From positions 1 through 21,212 of the IMG/VR virus record IMGVR_UViG_3300044641_005590: a DNA stretch of 21,212 nt; one strand, 5' to 3'. Numbering within the stretch: position 1 is the first letter of the stretch; each line of letters begins with the position of its first letter. Source of the stretch: a virus. The translations under genes were made by a program, and so were the position numbers. Shown piece after piece: positions 1 to 5,424 of this stretch. The notes below the pieces were generated by a model. The model was not told the DNA's origin. It saw only the letters and a list, made by a program, of their open reading frames with translations, and ran no database searches.

Positions 1-309
1 GTATGCGAGTTTCATCATTCGATCATATTTGAACGCTGTTATATGCTTTTCGTTATCAGGTTCTTCTAGAGCCTCTAATCGTTCACGTTCCCCCTGATAG
101 ACATCTCTCCACTCTCTCATCTTTTCCAAATCAGAAATCATATCTTTCTTGAGAATTTGATTAGGGTTTTCACTTGCGATCATTCTTCCCTCTCCTAGGG
201 CGAAGCAGAAAGATAGAAATTCTCTATGATATTTTTGTGCTTCATCTTTGGATAGTTTGTAAGACGGCCATGCGATAAAATTAATAAAGTCGTATAGTTT
301 ATTTTTCAT
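1..309 (-). CDS. hypothetical protein, 3' end outside window
   Basis: An open frame starts at the ATG at 307-309 and runs 103 codons to the left edge without a stop, so its C-terminus is missing. The start overlaps the end of the upstream gene by 11 bp and has an AAAGGAT ribosome-binding site a few bases upstream. The visible protein begins MKNKLYDFINFIAWPSYKLS, and its second half is rich in charged helix-forming residues (Arg/Glu runs around residues 65-90). I recognise no domain. It is the last visible gene of the leftward early operon that contains the ImmA-like peptidase, so it is probably expressed with it. Confidence 0.75.
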   Translation of the reverse strand, partial: MKNKLYDFINFIAWPSYKLSKDEAQKYHREFLSFCFALGEGRMIASENPNQILKKDMISDLEKMREWRDVYQGERERLEALEEPDNEKHITAFKYDRMMKLAY

Positions 310-541
310 TTTTATCCTTTGATTGATTTTTTATTTCTTTTTTGATGTAATCTCGCATCGGGGTAAAATCTTCAGGGGTCTTATCAAAAGTCCAACTAAA
401 CTTTAGCTTGCCTGTAGGTCTTGCAGTGTAGATTACAAAGTGAAACGCCACTCGATCCGAGTCGAAAAGATCAAATGCAAGAGCTGTTACGCCTTCCTCC
501 GCTCTAAGTTCCTTTAAAAATTCTTCTAGTCCTAGTGTCAT
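299..541 (-). CDS. hypothetical small protein, 80 aa
   Basis: The protein has a mixed composition, with an acidic helical N-terminus (LEEFLKELRAEEG) and a central segment of alternating hydrophobic residues (VAFHFVIYTARPTGKLKFSW) that looks like a beta hairpin, then a Lys-rich tail. No family is recognised. It has a strong ribosome-binding site (GGAG followed by an A-rich spacer) that lies inside the last codons of the upstream ImmA-like gene; the two genes abut without a gap. Its own end overlaps the next gene by 11 bp. Position and spacing indicate translational coupling in one leftward operon. Function unknown. Confidence 0.75.
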   Translation of the reverse strand: MTLGLEEFLKELRAEEGVTALAFDLFDSDRVAFHFVIYTARPTGKLKFSWTFDKTPEDFTPMRDYIKKEIKNQSKDKNEK

Positions 542-1027
542 TTATTTTTCTTCTCCTTGTTTGTTTAATCTGAAATTCATAGCTGATAAAGGCACCCCGA
601 ACAAATTAGCTAAGATAGGCGTGTGAGTTGGTGATAGTCCCCATTTCTCCATTTCCTTTTTAATCATGTGTTCTGGCATTAATAAGTAAGCTGCAAATTT
701 ATTTGCTTCTTCCGCTAAATCATCAGGTGATGAACTTTTGCCATCTCTTAGTAAAATATCTCGGTCGACATCTGTATGCATAACTGCATGCCCCAATTCA
801 TGTGCCAAAGTAAACACCATTCGCTTTGGTGGTCTAGTAGAGTTAATCAAAATCTTATTTTCTTTCCTGAAAAAAGCACCTTCTATTTCATGTTCTTTGC
901 TGTTTTTCTCTGATTGAAAATACTCTACTTGAAAGCCTTCTTTTTCACAAATCATGAAAATATCAACAACAGGCTCCTGTATATTGTATTTATCGAGTAA
1001 ATTCAAGGTAATAGTTTCAATTGTCAT
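542..1027 (-). CDS. ImmA/IrrE-type zinc metallopeptidase
   Basis: The sequence shows a HELGH zinc-binding motif at residues 76-80, preceded by a hydrophobic helix (RMVFTLA), and a downstream EEANKFAAYLLMP segment at about 106-118 that supplies the third zinc ligand Glu. This arrangement is diagnostic of the ImmA/IrrE family. At 161 residues it is about the normal length for the single-domain form. In mobile elements such as ICEBs1, ImmA cleaves a helix-turn-helix repressor encoded next to it and so induces the element. Here no such repressor is adjacent; the neighbours are unknown small proteins. The start at 1027 overlaps the upstream gene by 11 bp and has a GGAG ribosome-binding site. Cytoplasmic enzyme. 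Family assignment is secure; the substrate is not visible. Confidence 0.92.
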   Translation of the reverse strand: MTIETITLNLLDKYNIQEPVVDIFMICEKEGFQVEYFQSEKNSKEHEIEGAFFRKENKILINSTRPPKRMVFTLAHELGHAVMHTDVDRDILLRDGKSSSPDDLAEEANKFAAYLLMPEHMIKKEMEKWGLSPTHTPILANLFGVPLSAMNFRLNKQGEEK

Positions 1028-1298
1028 TTGTTTTTTCTCCTGTTTCTTTATCGAGTCTTTCTATTAAATAGGGGAAACCTGTTAATCCACCTATAATTAA
1101 TTCCATTTCTCGGTAATTACGTGCAGAGTTGCACCTCTGAGGTGTTTGATAATTTGGCGAATTGTAGTATAGGGTTACTTCGTTTCTGCCAATTTCAACA
1201 TATTGTTTTGTAAAAAAAGTAACGCCTTCTCGATCAATTTGCTTAGTCAATTGATTGGCTAATCTTTCTACACATTCTTTACTTCTTTCTTCGTTCAT
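1017..1298 (-). CDS. hypothetical protein, 93 aa
   Basis: The N-terminal third is an amphipathic helix (KECVERLANQLTKQI). A strand-rich middle (VTFFTKQYVEIGRNEVTLYY) follows, then a polar segment with one Cys at about residue 56. No domain is recognised and no membrane segment is visible. The ATG at 1298 directly follows the TAA of the upstream gene and has GGAGAAG about 9 bases upstream, within the last codons of that gene. The C-terminus (DKETGEKTNDN) again reads through the ribosome-binding site of the next gene and overlaps the ImmA-like gene by 11 bp, suggesting coupled translation. Confidence 0.7.
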   Translation of the reverse strand: MNEERSKECVERLANQLTKQIDREGVTFFTKQYVEIGRNEVTLYYNSPNYQTPQRCNSARNYREMELIIGGLTGFPYLIERLDKETGEKTNDN

Positions 1299-1532
1299 TT
1301 ATTTTTCTTCTCCTGTTTGTTGTTCAAGTAATAATTTGTCAATTAAAGCTTTTTTTTCAAGCAGAAACGCCTTCTCCGTTTGGAGTTCTTCAAGTTCATT
1401 GTCTTGTTTTGTTTTTATTTCTAATTCTTTTTTTTGGAACCCTATAAGTTCTTGTTTCGCGTAAGATAAAGTTAATTTTAATTTTTCGATAAAAGTGGTT
1501 AGTGTTTCTGCTTTTATTTTTTTACTTTTCAT
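1299..1532 (-). CDS. small coiled-coil protein, 77 aa
   Basis: The whole protein is predicted helical and highly charged. From about residue 20 to 70 leucines and other hydrophobics recur at heptad-like spacing between Lys/Glu runs, for example ELEIKTKQDNELEELQTEKA. This is typical of a coiled coil, so it likely self-associates or pairs with another small early protein. No family is recognised. It sits in the leftward operon, begins directly after the upstream stop codon, and uses a GGGAG ribosome-binding site contained in the upstream gene. Its own last residues (TGEEK) encode the ribosome-binding site for the next gene. Confidence 0.7.
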   Translation of the reverse strand: MKSKKIKAETLTTFIEKLKLTLSYAKQELIGFQKKELEIKTKQDNELEELQTEKAFLLEKKALIDKLLLEQQTGEEK

Positions 1533-1718
1533 TTAACCCTCTCCCTGCTTGTTTTTTGCTTTCAAGATTAAATTTCCCGAAATATCATCTAGAGCTTCTT
1601 CGTTTAAAATTAACCTTTTAATCAACAGGTTTAAGTCTCTGCTGGTGATAGTTCCATCAATGTATAGCTCAAAACTTTTGCCCTTAGTGAGTATACCTCG
1701 CTCATATAATTTCATCAT
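1533..1718 (-). CDS. hypothetical small protein, 61 aa
   Basis: A short basic protein with a central acidic-hydrophobic region (DLNLLIKRLILNEEALDDIS) and no recognised family. There are two consecutive ATG codons at 1718 and 1715; the first overlaps the TGA of the upstream gene, which carries a GGAGAG ribosome-binding site about 6 bases before. Either could serve, differing by one residue. The C-terminus (NKQGEG) matches the pattern seen at the other junctions of this operon. Support comes from the packed operon context and the ribosome-binding site rather than from homology. Confidence 0.65.
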   Translation of the reverse strand: MMKLYERGILTKGKSFELYIDGTITSRDLNLLIKRLILNEEALDDISGNLILKAKNKQGEG

Positions 1719-1978
1719 CTCTCTCCTTGCTTGTGCCTTCTGCGAATTTCATCTAAATATTCTAGTAGTTTAGGTCTCCATTCGTGCTTTTTATTCGCTA
1801 TGTAATTTCTGATATGCTTTCCTAACTGTTCTTGTATCTGCTCTTCTGTTAATTCAGGATTAGCAAGTTTAAAAGCCCCTATTTTCAAATCTAAGTCTTT
1901 GTAAAGAGGATTATTAGTAACAGGTGGAAGCATAGTCCAAGCAAGTGAATTATCTAATCTTATTTTTTTCTCTTCCAT
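1715..1978 (-). CDS. hypothetical protein, 87 aa
   Basis: A mostly helical, basic protein with a Pro-Glu turn (NPELTEEQIQEQLGKHIRNY) and a Lys/Arg-rich C-terminus (LDEIRRRHKQGER). The basic tail could contact nucleic acid, but no domain is recognised. The ATG at 1978 follows the stop of the 247-residue upstream gene directly, with AGGAG located 10-12 bases upstream. Its stop codon overlaps the start of the next gene. It lies immediately downstream of the putative DNA-binding/replication protein and should be co-transcribed with it. Confidence 0.7.
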   Translation of the reverse strand: MEEKKIRLDNSLAWTMLPPVTNNPLYKDLDLKIGAFKLANPELTEEQIQEQLGKHIRNYIANKKHEWRPKLLEYLDEIRRRHKQGER

Positions 1979-2722
1979 TTAAAACAATTCTCCTAATGAT
2001 TGAAAGCCTACTGGATTAACTGGTTTATCGGCTATTAACGGCTTGTATGGATATGCTGCATCCATTTCTTTTTTCTGTTCCTCTTTGCAGCGTTGGGCGT
2101 AATCCTCGGCTTGGTGATAGTACTTTGCGTTTTCTTCCTCTTCGGTTAAAAGAGCAGGTAAATCTTTTAAATTCTCATAGTGTGGAGTTGCCACGGCTTT
2201 AGTATTAATGCCGTGTAAAGAGTTCAAGTAGGCTAATGTCTCTTCGTTCTTTTTCTTGAGAATCTCATCACGCCTTGAGACTGTAGAATCTTTAATGATT
2301 AACCACTTAGCTATGGCTTTATCGCTAAACATGTTAGGCATTGAAAGAGGCACGTTATTCTCTTGGAGGAACTTATCATTACAGGCACATTTATAAAAGT
2401 GCTTCATTTTCTCTAAGCCGTGCTTTTTCAGTTGAGCTTTCAGGAATTGAACATCTTTTACACCTAGCTTATAAGCCTTCCAGCCTTGTGTTTTAGGTTG
2501 TTCTATTATCCACGCCCATAATTCGTGAAAAGTTGTATTTAATTCAGACCTAGCAGGATCTTCGGTCTTTTCTTTTTTAACTACTGGTTTTAATTCCCTA
2601 GTATTCGAGGGAATTAAAATCATTCTTTTAAAGAAGTAATTCCATGATTCGTCTTCGTCTTTTAATTCATTCAATTGCTCGAATATTTCAGTTTTAATTT
2701 TAATTTGTGTAGTTTCTTGCAT
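1979..2722 (-). CDS. putative DNA-binding early protein with RHH-like N-terminus
   Basis: The first about 35 residues (TTQIKIKTEIFEQLNELKDE, then ESWNYFFKRMI) have the strand-helix-helix pattern of ribbon-helix-helix proteins: a short alternating beta strand followed by two helices. Residues about 55-150 form a helical region with Trp and Leu repeats ending in MPNMFSDKAIAKWL, reminiscent of C-terminal segments of phage replisome-organiser proteins. This is a resemblance by eye only. The rest is acidic and helical. I chose the ATG at 2722 (247 aa) because a perfect TATAAT lies 7 bases upstream, which predicts a transcript beginning at or next to this ATG. A GTG at 2758 would add 12 residues but precedes that promoter and has no ribosome-binding site. 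First gene of the operon running to position 1; possible initiator or regulator. Confidence 0.65.
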   Translation of the reverse strand: MQETTQIKIKTEIFEQLNELKDEDESWNYFFKRMILIPSNTRELKPVVKKEKTEDPARSELNTTFHELWAWIIEQPKTQGWKAYKLGVKDVQFLKAQLKKHGLEKMKHFYKCACNDKFLQENNVPLSMPNMFSDKAIAKWLIIKDSTVSRRDEILKKKNEETLAYLNSLHGINTKAVATPHYENLKDLPALLTEEEENAKYYHQAEDYAQRCKEEQKKEMDAAYPYKPLIADKPVNPVGFQSLGELF

Positions 2723-2735
2723 AATTTTTATTATA
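2723..2735 (-). promoter_or_regulatory. leftward promoter -10 box, leaderless start predicted
   Basis: On the minus strand a perfect TATAAT (2735-2730) is followed by AAAAATT and then the ATG at 2722. The normal 6-8 base distance from -10 to start site places the 5' end of the mRNA at or within a base or two of the ATG. No Shine-Dalgarno sequence is present. The -35 region is weak (GTGCAA at 17 bp spacing). It would drive the leftward early operon. Confidence 0.5.
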
Positions 2736-2798
2736 TCAATAAGGGGGCAGGATTGCACCCATTTTTATTTAATTATATTTATTTATCTGTAATTCCTG

Positions 2799-2808
2799 AA
2801 TCCTCGCT
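2799..2808 (-). repeat. AGCGAGGATT repeat, copy 1
   Basis: Minus-strand AGCGAGGATT, about 77 bases upstream of the ATG at 2722. One of three copies, all in gene-free DNA of the left arm. Confidence 0.5.
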
Positions 2809-3156
2809 CTAGGCTTACCTATCGAGCTATCAAGGATTACTTGACAGTTCATCACCCAAGATATTATTTTAATTAAAGACAGATTTAATAAATTCATAAT
2901 TATTCTATATTCCTTGATCTAGCTTGATGATAGTACTACTCCCTTACAAATTAATGTTATTGATTATTTTTAAAAAATATGCTACAAAAGAGCTATTTAC
3001 TAGTATCTACTGTTTGTAAGTCATTCGACTGAGTTCAGTACTAGAACCGTAAACCGTAAGATTTTAAGTAAAAAGATGAATAAGAGTTTTTCGAGAATAT
3101 TTTTTTAAAAAAAACTTTATTCCAAAATTAAAATTTTGGCAGATTTACTTTTCCAG

Positions 3157-3166
3157 AATCCTCGCT
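3157..3166 (-). repeat. AGCGAGGATT repeat, copy 2
   Basis: Minus-strand AGCGAGGATT in the middle of the gene-free region, next to the CCAAAATT dyad (3122-3139). Like copy 1 it is preceded on that strand by CTA (CTAAAGCGAGG versus CTAGAGCGAGG). Confidence 0.5.
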
Positions 3167-3214
3167 TTAGCAGATTTAAAAAATAGGCTTTAATTAAGGA
3201 ATAACTACTAATTT

Positions 3215-3284
3215 GTATGTATAAATACAGTATTAATCAGTATGTATATATACAGGTTTATGTGTATTTATACATACTGATTAA
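3215..3284. promoter_or_regulatory. three TGTAT-NN-ATACA operator-like palindromes in a large inverted repeat
   Basis: TGTATAAATACA (3218-3229), TGTATATATACA (3243-3254) and TGTATTTATACA (3263-3274) share the dyad TGTATNNATACA and lie at 25 and 20 bp centre-to-centre. The first two are preceded by GTA and the third is followed by TAC, so the shared core is 15 bp in opposite orientations. Copies two and three also form the arms of a 22-bp inverted repeat (3233-3254 with 3263-3284, one mismatch, 8-base loop). Short AT-rich dyads in a cluster are typical of binding sites for a small dimeric repressor such as a ribbon-helix-helix protein. No binding protein is proven. Confidence 0.6.
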
Positions 3285-3325
3285 GTAATGAATAACGGCT
3301 CTAGGTTTGGTTATCCAGTCTTAAC

Positions 3326-3342
3326 GGTGACGAATTGTCACC
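3326..3342. repeat. GGTGAC inverted repeat
   Basis: GGTGAC (3326-3331) and GTCACC (3337-3342) are separated by GAATT, and flanking TTAAC/GTTATTAA extends the symmetry imperfectly. No T-run follows on either strand, so an intrinsic terminator is unlikely; a protein-binding site or RNA structure is possible. Confidence 0.45.
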
Positions 3343-3455
3343 AGTTATTAAGGATTAGATGACACTTGAACTATGAATGACATCAGACATTATATTTTTA
3401 ACCGTACGCTGACTAGCTATACAAGACCACCCGTAGATATAACAAGCAAAATCTT

Positions 3456-3689
3456 TTAGGTTCTCTCCTTGTCATTAACCGAAATATCTAACTCAATGCC
3501 ATAGTTTTTTAATTCATCTAAATTCTCATGCAGCATGTCGAGCGTGTAACCCAACATTGAAGACGGAACATACTCAGCTAATACATATATTTTATTTAAT
3601 CTATACTTGGCCTTAAACTCAACAGAACTTGATAAATTCATAAACTCAAACTTTTTGTTTAATTCTTTTGTTACTTCTCTTACTGACAT
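3456..3689 (-). CDS. hypothetical protein, 77 aa
   Basis: I place the start at the ATG at 3689, not at the upstream GTG (3740), because this ATG has the same leader (AAAGGAAAAAAAGAAA) as the neighbouring gene starting at 4083, and the longer version would only encode that leader. The protein starts MSVREVTKELNKKFEFMNLS, then has a strand-like segment (YRLNKIYVLAEYVPSSM) and a helical, acidic C-terminus with the sequence MLHENLDELKNYGIELDISV. It is probably a small alpha/beta protein of unknown function. No family is recognised. Confidence 0.7.
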   Translation of the reverse strand: MSVREVTKELNKKFEFMNLSSSVEFKAKYRLNKIYVLAEYVPSSMLGYTLDMLHENLDELKNYGIELDISVNDKERT

Positions 3690-3727
3690 TTTTCTTTTTT
3701 TCCTTTTGTTGTTTGCTTGATGATAGT
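3690..3727 (-). promoter_or_regulatory. leader and ribosome-binding cassette, copy A
   Basis: Minus strand: ACTATCATCAA (3727-3717), then a short AC-rich spacer and AAAGGAAAAAAAGAAA directly before the ATG at 3689. The first bases overlap the stop codon of the upstream gene. Nearly identical to the cassette at 4084-4114. Confidence 0.6.
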
Positions 3728-4083
3728 TATACAGACTCACGCTTCACGTGATAAGCCTCTAAGTTTTTTTCTTTTATTTTTTCCTTAAAATTAAAATCAG
3801 TAGCGTATTTATTTCTTAATTTCTCATTTCTCTTGGACTTAGACGGAGCAAGAGACTTGTTATATTCCTTCATAATCTTAATCTGCTCTGATTCGCAGTA
3901 AGATTCTAATTGCAATTCGTCATATCCAGATTCACTAGATTTGACATGCTTATCTATGCACTGATTCGCATAGATTATAGATTCGTGCATACTATGAGGA
4001 ATATCTTTAAGGCACTCAGTGCCTTCAACGTCATACATTCTTATCGCATAAGTAATTTTTTCTCTTAATTCTGATCTTTTCAT
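3727..4083 (-). CDS. hypothetical basic protein, 118 aa
   Basis: The N-terminus (MKRSELREKITYAIRMYDVE) is helical. The C-terminal half is strongly basic (SKSKRNEKLRNKYATDFNFK, then EKIKEKNLEAYHVKRESV) and could bind nucleic acid. No domain is recognised. The ATG at 4083 is preceded by AAAGGAAAAAAAGAAA, a good ribosome-binding site with an A-rich spacer. It lies in a leftward series of unrelated small genes and is followed after a shared leader cassette by the 77-residue gene. Function unknown. Confidence 0.75.
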   Translation of the reverse strand: MKRSELREKITYAIRMYDVEGTECLKDIPHSMHESIIYANQCIDKHVKSSESGYDELQLESYCESEQIKIMKEYNKSLAPSKSKRNEKLRNKYATDFNFKEKIKEKNLEAYHVKRESV

Positions 4084-4114
4084 TTTCTTTTTTTCCTTTT
4101 TGTTTGATGATAGT
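4084..4114 (-). promoter_or_regulatory. leader and ribosome-binding cassette, copy B
   Basis: Minus strand: ACTATCATCAA (4114-4104), ACAA, then AAAGGAAAAAAAGAAA before the ATG at 4083. It lies just downstream of the stop of the gene at 4120-4425, the same placement as copy A relative to its upstream gene. Confidence 0.6.
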
Positions 4115-4119
4115 TTTAA

Positions 4120-4425
4120 TTAACTTGACCACTTAGCTATTTTTTTTAAAACTTCTAATAAATCAAATTCATCAGGATCACCTAGTACGAACTCAACTTC
4201 ACTGTTGATATAACCGCGTATAGCCTCTTTAATGCTAATATCACCATACTCTAACTGATAATATTCATTAGCGTAAAAATCATCTGATCCTACTTCTCTG
4301 ATTCCTACGATACCATCAGCATAATTAGTTATTAATAGCGAATTATCACCAGCTTGACACTGAAAGAAGTCCTGCTTCTCTAGTTCGTCTTGTTTTTGTA
4401 TGCTCATTGATATTATTTTTCTCAT
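4120..4425 (-). CDS. hypothetical acidic protein, 101 aa
   Basis: An acidic protein with alternating hydrophobic and polar residues (NSLLITNYADGIVGIREVGS) suggesting a beta-rich N-terminal half, followed by helices (DISIKEAIRGYI; DEFDLLEVLKKIAKWSS). Overall it looks like a small folded domain. I do not recognise the family. The ATG at 4425 has GGAG 8-9 bases upstream. Small acidic early phage proteins are often host-enzyme inhibitors or DNA mimics, but nothing here proves that. Confidence 0.7.
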   Translation of the reverse strand: MRKIISMSIQKQDELEKQDFFQCQAGDNSLLITNYADGIVGIREVGSDDFYANEYYQLEYGDISIKEAIRGYINSEVEFVLGDPDEFDLLEVLKKIAKWSS

Positions 4426-4482
4426 TTTGTTTACTCCAGTTTTAAGCAGTTTTAAGACTTGCTTAGGTCTCTTGATTACTAA

Positions 4483-4590
4483 TTAGTTCGATTCATGTTT
4501 CCATTCATACACCGTCTTAGCTATTGCTAATAGCCAAAAAGGTGACAGTAGAACTGCTACGCCGATTACATTGATTATTATTTCTTGCAT
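4483..4590 (-). CDS. 35-residue single-span membrane peptide
   Basis: The ATG at 4590 opens a 35-codon frame ending in TAA at 4483. It encodes MQEIIINVIGVAVLLSPFWL and then LAIAKTVYEWKHESN. Residues about 4-24 form an uninterrupted hydrophobic segment long enough for one membrane span, followed by a charged tail. AAAAGGAAAAAA lies just upstream as ribosome-binding site, matching the A-rich style of the neighbouring genes at 3689 and 4083. It is too short for most gene finders. Small early membrane peptides in phages include superinfection-exclusion and lysis-timing factors; the role here is unknown. Confidence 0.6.
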   Translation of the reverse strand: MQEIIINVIGVAVLLSPFWLLAIAKTVYEWKHESN

Positions 4591-4606
4591 TTGATTTTTT
4601 CCTTTT

Positions 4607-4625
4607 AGCGAGACTCAGTCTTGCT
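4607..4625. promoter_or_regulatory. 19-bp imperfect palindrome
   Basis: AGCGAGACT-C-AGTCTTGCT is symmetric in 8 of 9 base pairs around a central base and lies 17 bp upstream of the membrane-peptide start. It could be an operator. A partly related CTTGCTTAGGTCT occurs at 4459-4471. Confidence 0.35.
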
Positions 4626-4795
4626 TAATCTCTATATACCCTATAGTACCATGTCATAACTAAGAATGGGTTAAACATTTGATTTATTTTTAAAATATTT
4701 TTTCAATCAAATAGCCTATAAACCTTGAAATGCAGTACTAGACCAGCTTTCAAGAGATTGTATGGTTATAACATGATGCATTAAATATATTTAAT

Positions 4796-5047
4796 CTACA
4801 ACTTCTCTTGGAATTTTGCCTTCTCGATTTTTGTTAGATTCTCAGCAATACTTTTTATCTTATAGTTTTTGGCTTTCAATATATTGACTTCTGCTTTTTT
4901 ACTGTTCCATTCGTCCAGCTGCTTCACTAAGTCTTTTATTTTTTTCTCTTGATCTCTCGTCGTCTTTAACAACTTGTCGATAAACTCACGATTGCACTTA
5001 ATCGTTCTCTCTAAATGCTTGATTTTATTCTCTTGCTCTTCTGACAT
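4796..5047 (-). CDS. small coiled-coil protein, 83 aa
   Basis: The protein is almost entirely charged helix with hydrophobic residues at heptad-like spacing (KIKHLERTIKCNREFIDKLL, KKIKDLVKQLDEWNSKKAEV), ending KIEKAKFQEKL; a coiled coil that probably dimerises. One Cys is at residue 18. It is the outermost leftward gene next to the divergent control region. The ATG at 5047 has only a weak purine stretch (TAGAAG) upstream, so translation may be modest. An AGCGAGGATT repeat lies 43 bases before the start. No family recognised. Confidence 0.65.
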   Translation of the reverse strand: MSEEQENKIKHLERTIKCNREFIDKLLKTTRDQEKKIKDLVKQLDEWNSKKAEVNILKAKNYKIKSIAENLTKIEKAKFQEKL

Positions 5048-5089
5048 GCTTCTATTTTAGTTTAGTTTGATTATTTTGGGGGATTGTTT

Positions 5090-5099
5090 AATCCTCGCT
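5090..5099 (-). repeat. AGCGAGGATT repeat, copy 3
   Basis: Minus-strand AGCGAGGATT, 43 bases upstream of the ATG at 5047, in the leader of the outermost leftward gene. Confidence 0.5.
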
Positions 5100-5145
5100 C
5101 GAAAGGAAAGAAGTAATTACAAAGTAACTACATAATCAGATTGAA

Positions 5146-5169
5146 AACGCTATAGTGAACTATAGAGTC
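5146..5169. promoter_or_regulatory. CTATAG-N4-CTATAG dyad, copy 1
   Basis: Read on the minus strand: GACTCTATAG, TTCA, CTATAGCGTT. It aligns without gaps with the two dyads before the tail operon (12544-12567, 12572-12595), differing at only a few positions. The two CTATAG hexamers are 10 bp apart, one helical turn, so a dimeric protein could grip one face. It lies about 100 bp upstream of the leftward gene at 5047. Confidence 0.6.
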
Positions 5170-5424
5170 AAAATAATATAGAGTTATCTTGAGCAAAGTA
5201 CTGATTGTAGAGCCATTGTAGCGTTTGATTCAGATAACACGCAAAAAACATAGCAATATTACAGCAAATAGACACCATTATTTATAATCGCTTTAAACAA
5301 GAGCAAATAAACTATTGGCTGTGTTCACTGGTTTATTGGGTAATTCATACAGCATACAGGCACATAGCCGCCTTAGCTTCACTGATTATATTATTATCCC
5401 AGCCCCAGCTTCCTATTTGCCCCA

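Larger units (their letters stand above)
2736..3455. other. gene-free control region of the left arm
   Basis: About 720 bp with no convincing gene on either strand. It holds three copies of a 12-bp palindrome with an embracing hairpin (3215-3284), a GGTGAC inverted repeat (3326-3342), two copies of AATCCTCGCT (2799, 3157), a TTGATGATAGT copy (2924-2934), an 18-bp near-palindrome CCAAAATT-AA-AATTTTGG (3122-3139), and a minus-strand TATAAT at 3394-3389 without a clear -35. It looks like an operator or regulatory region; an origin is also possible. Confidence 0.6.

Noticed and set aside
2720-2758. GTG start at 2758 for the RHH-like protein.
   Set aside because: No ribosome-binding site, and it would lie upstream of the TATAAT at 2735-2730 that fits a start at 2722. 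Not fully excluded if another promoter is used.
2841-2867. A perfect TTGACA on the plus strand with TATTAT downstream.
   Set aside because: Spacing is only 15 bp and no plus-strand gene follows for nearly 3 kb; a promoter for an antisense RNA is possible but unsupported.
2769-2897. A 42-codon frame on the minus strand starting MNLLNLSLIKIISW.
   Set aside because: The possible ribosome-binding site is too far (about 13 bases), the frame contains an AGCGAGGATT repeat that is non-coding elsewhere, and composition is that of random AT-rich DNA.
3240-3256. TGTATATATACA looks like a LexA (SOS) box.
   Set aside because: The enterobacterial box needs CTGT-N8-ACAG. Here the inner spacing is two bases short and the flanking C/G are missing; three clustered copies fit a phage regulator better.
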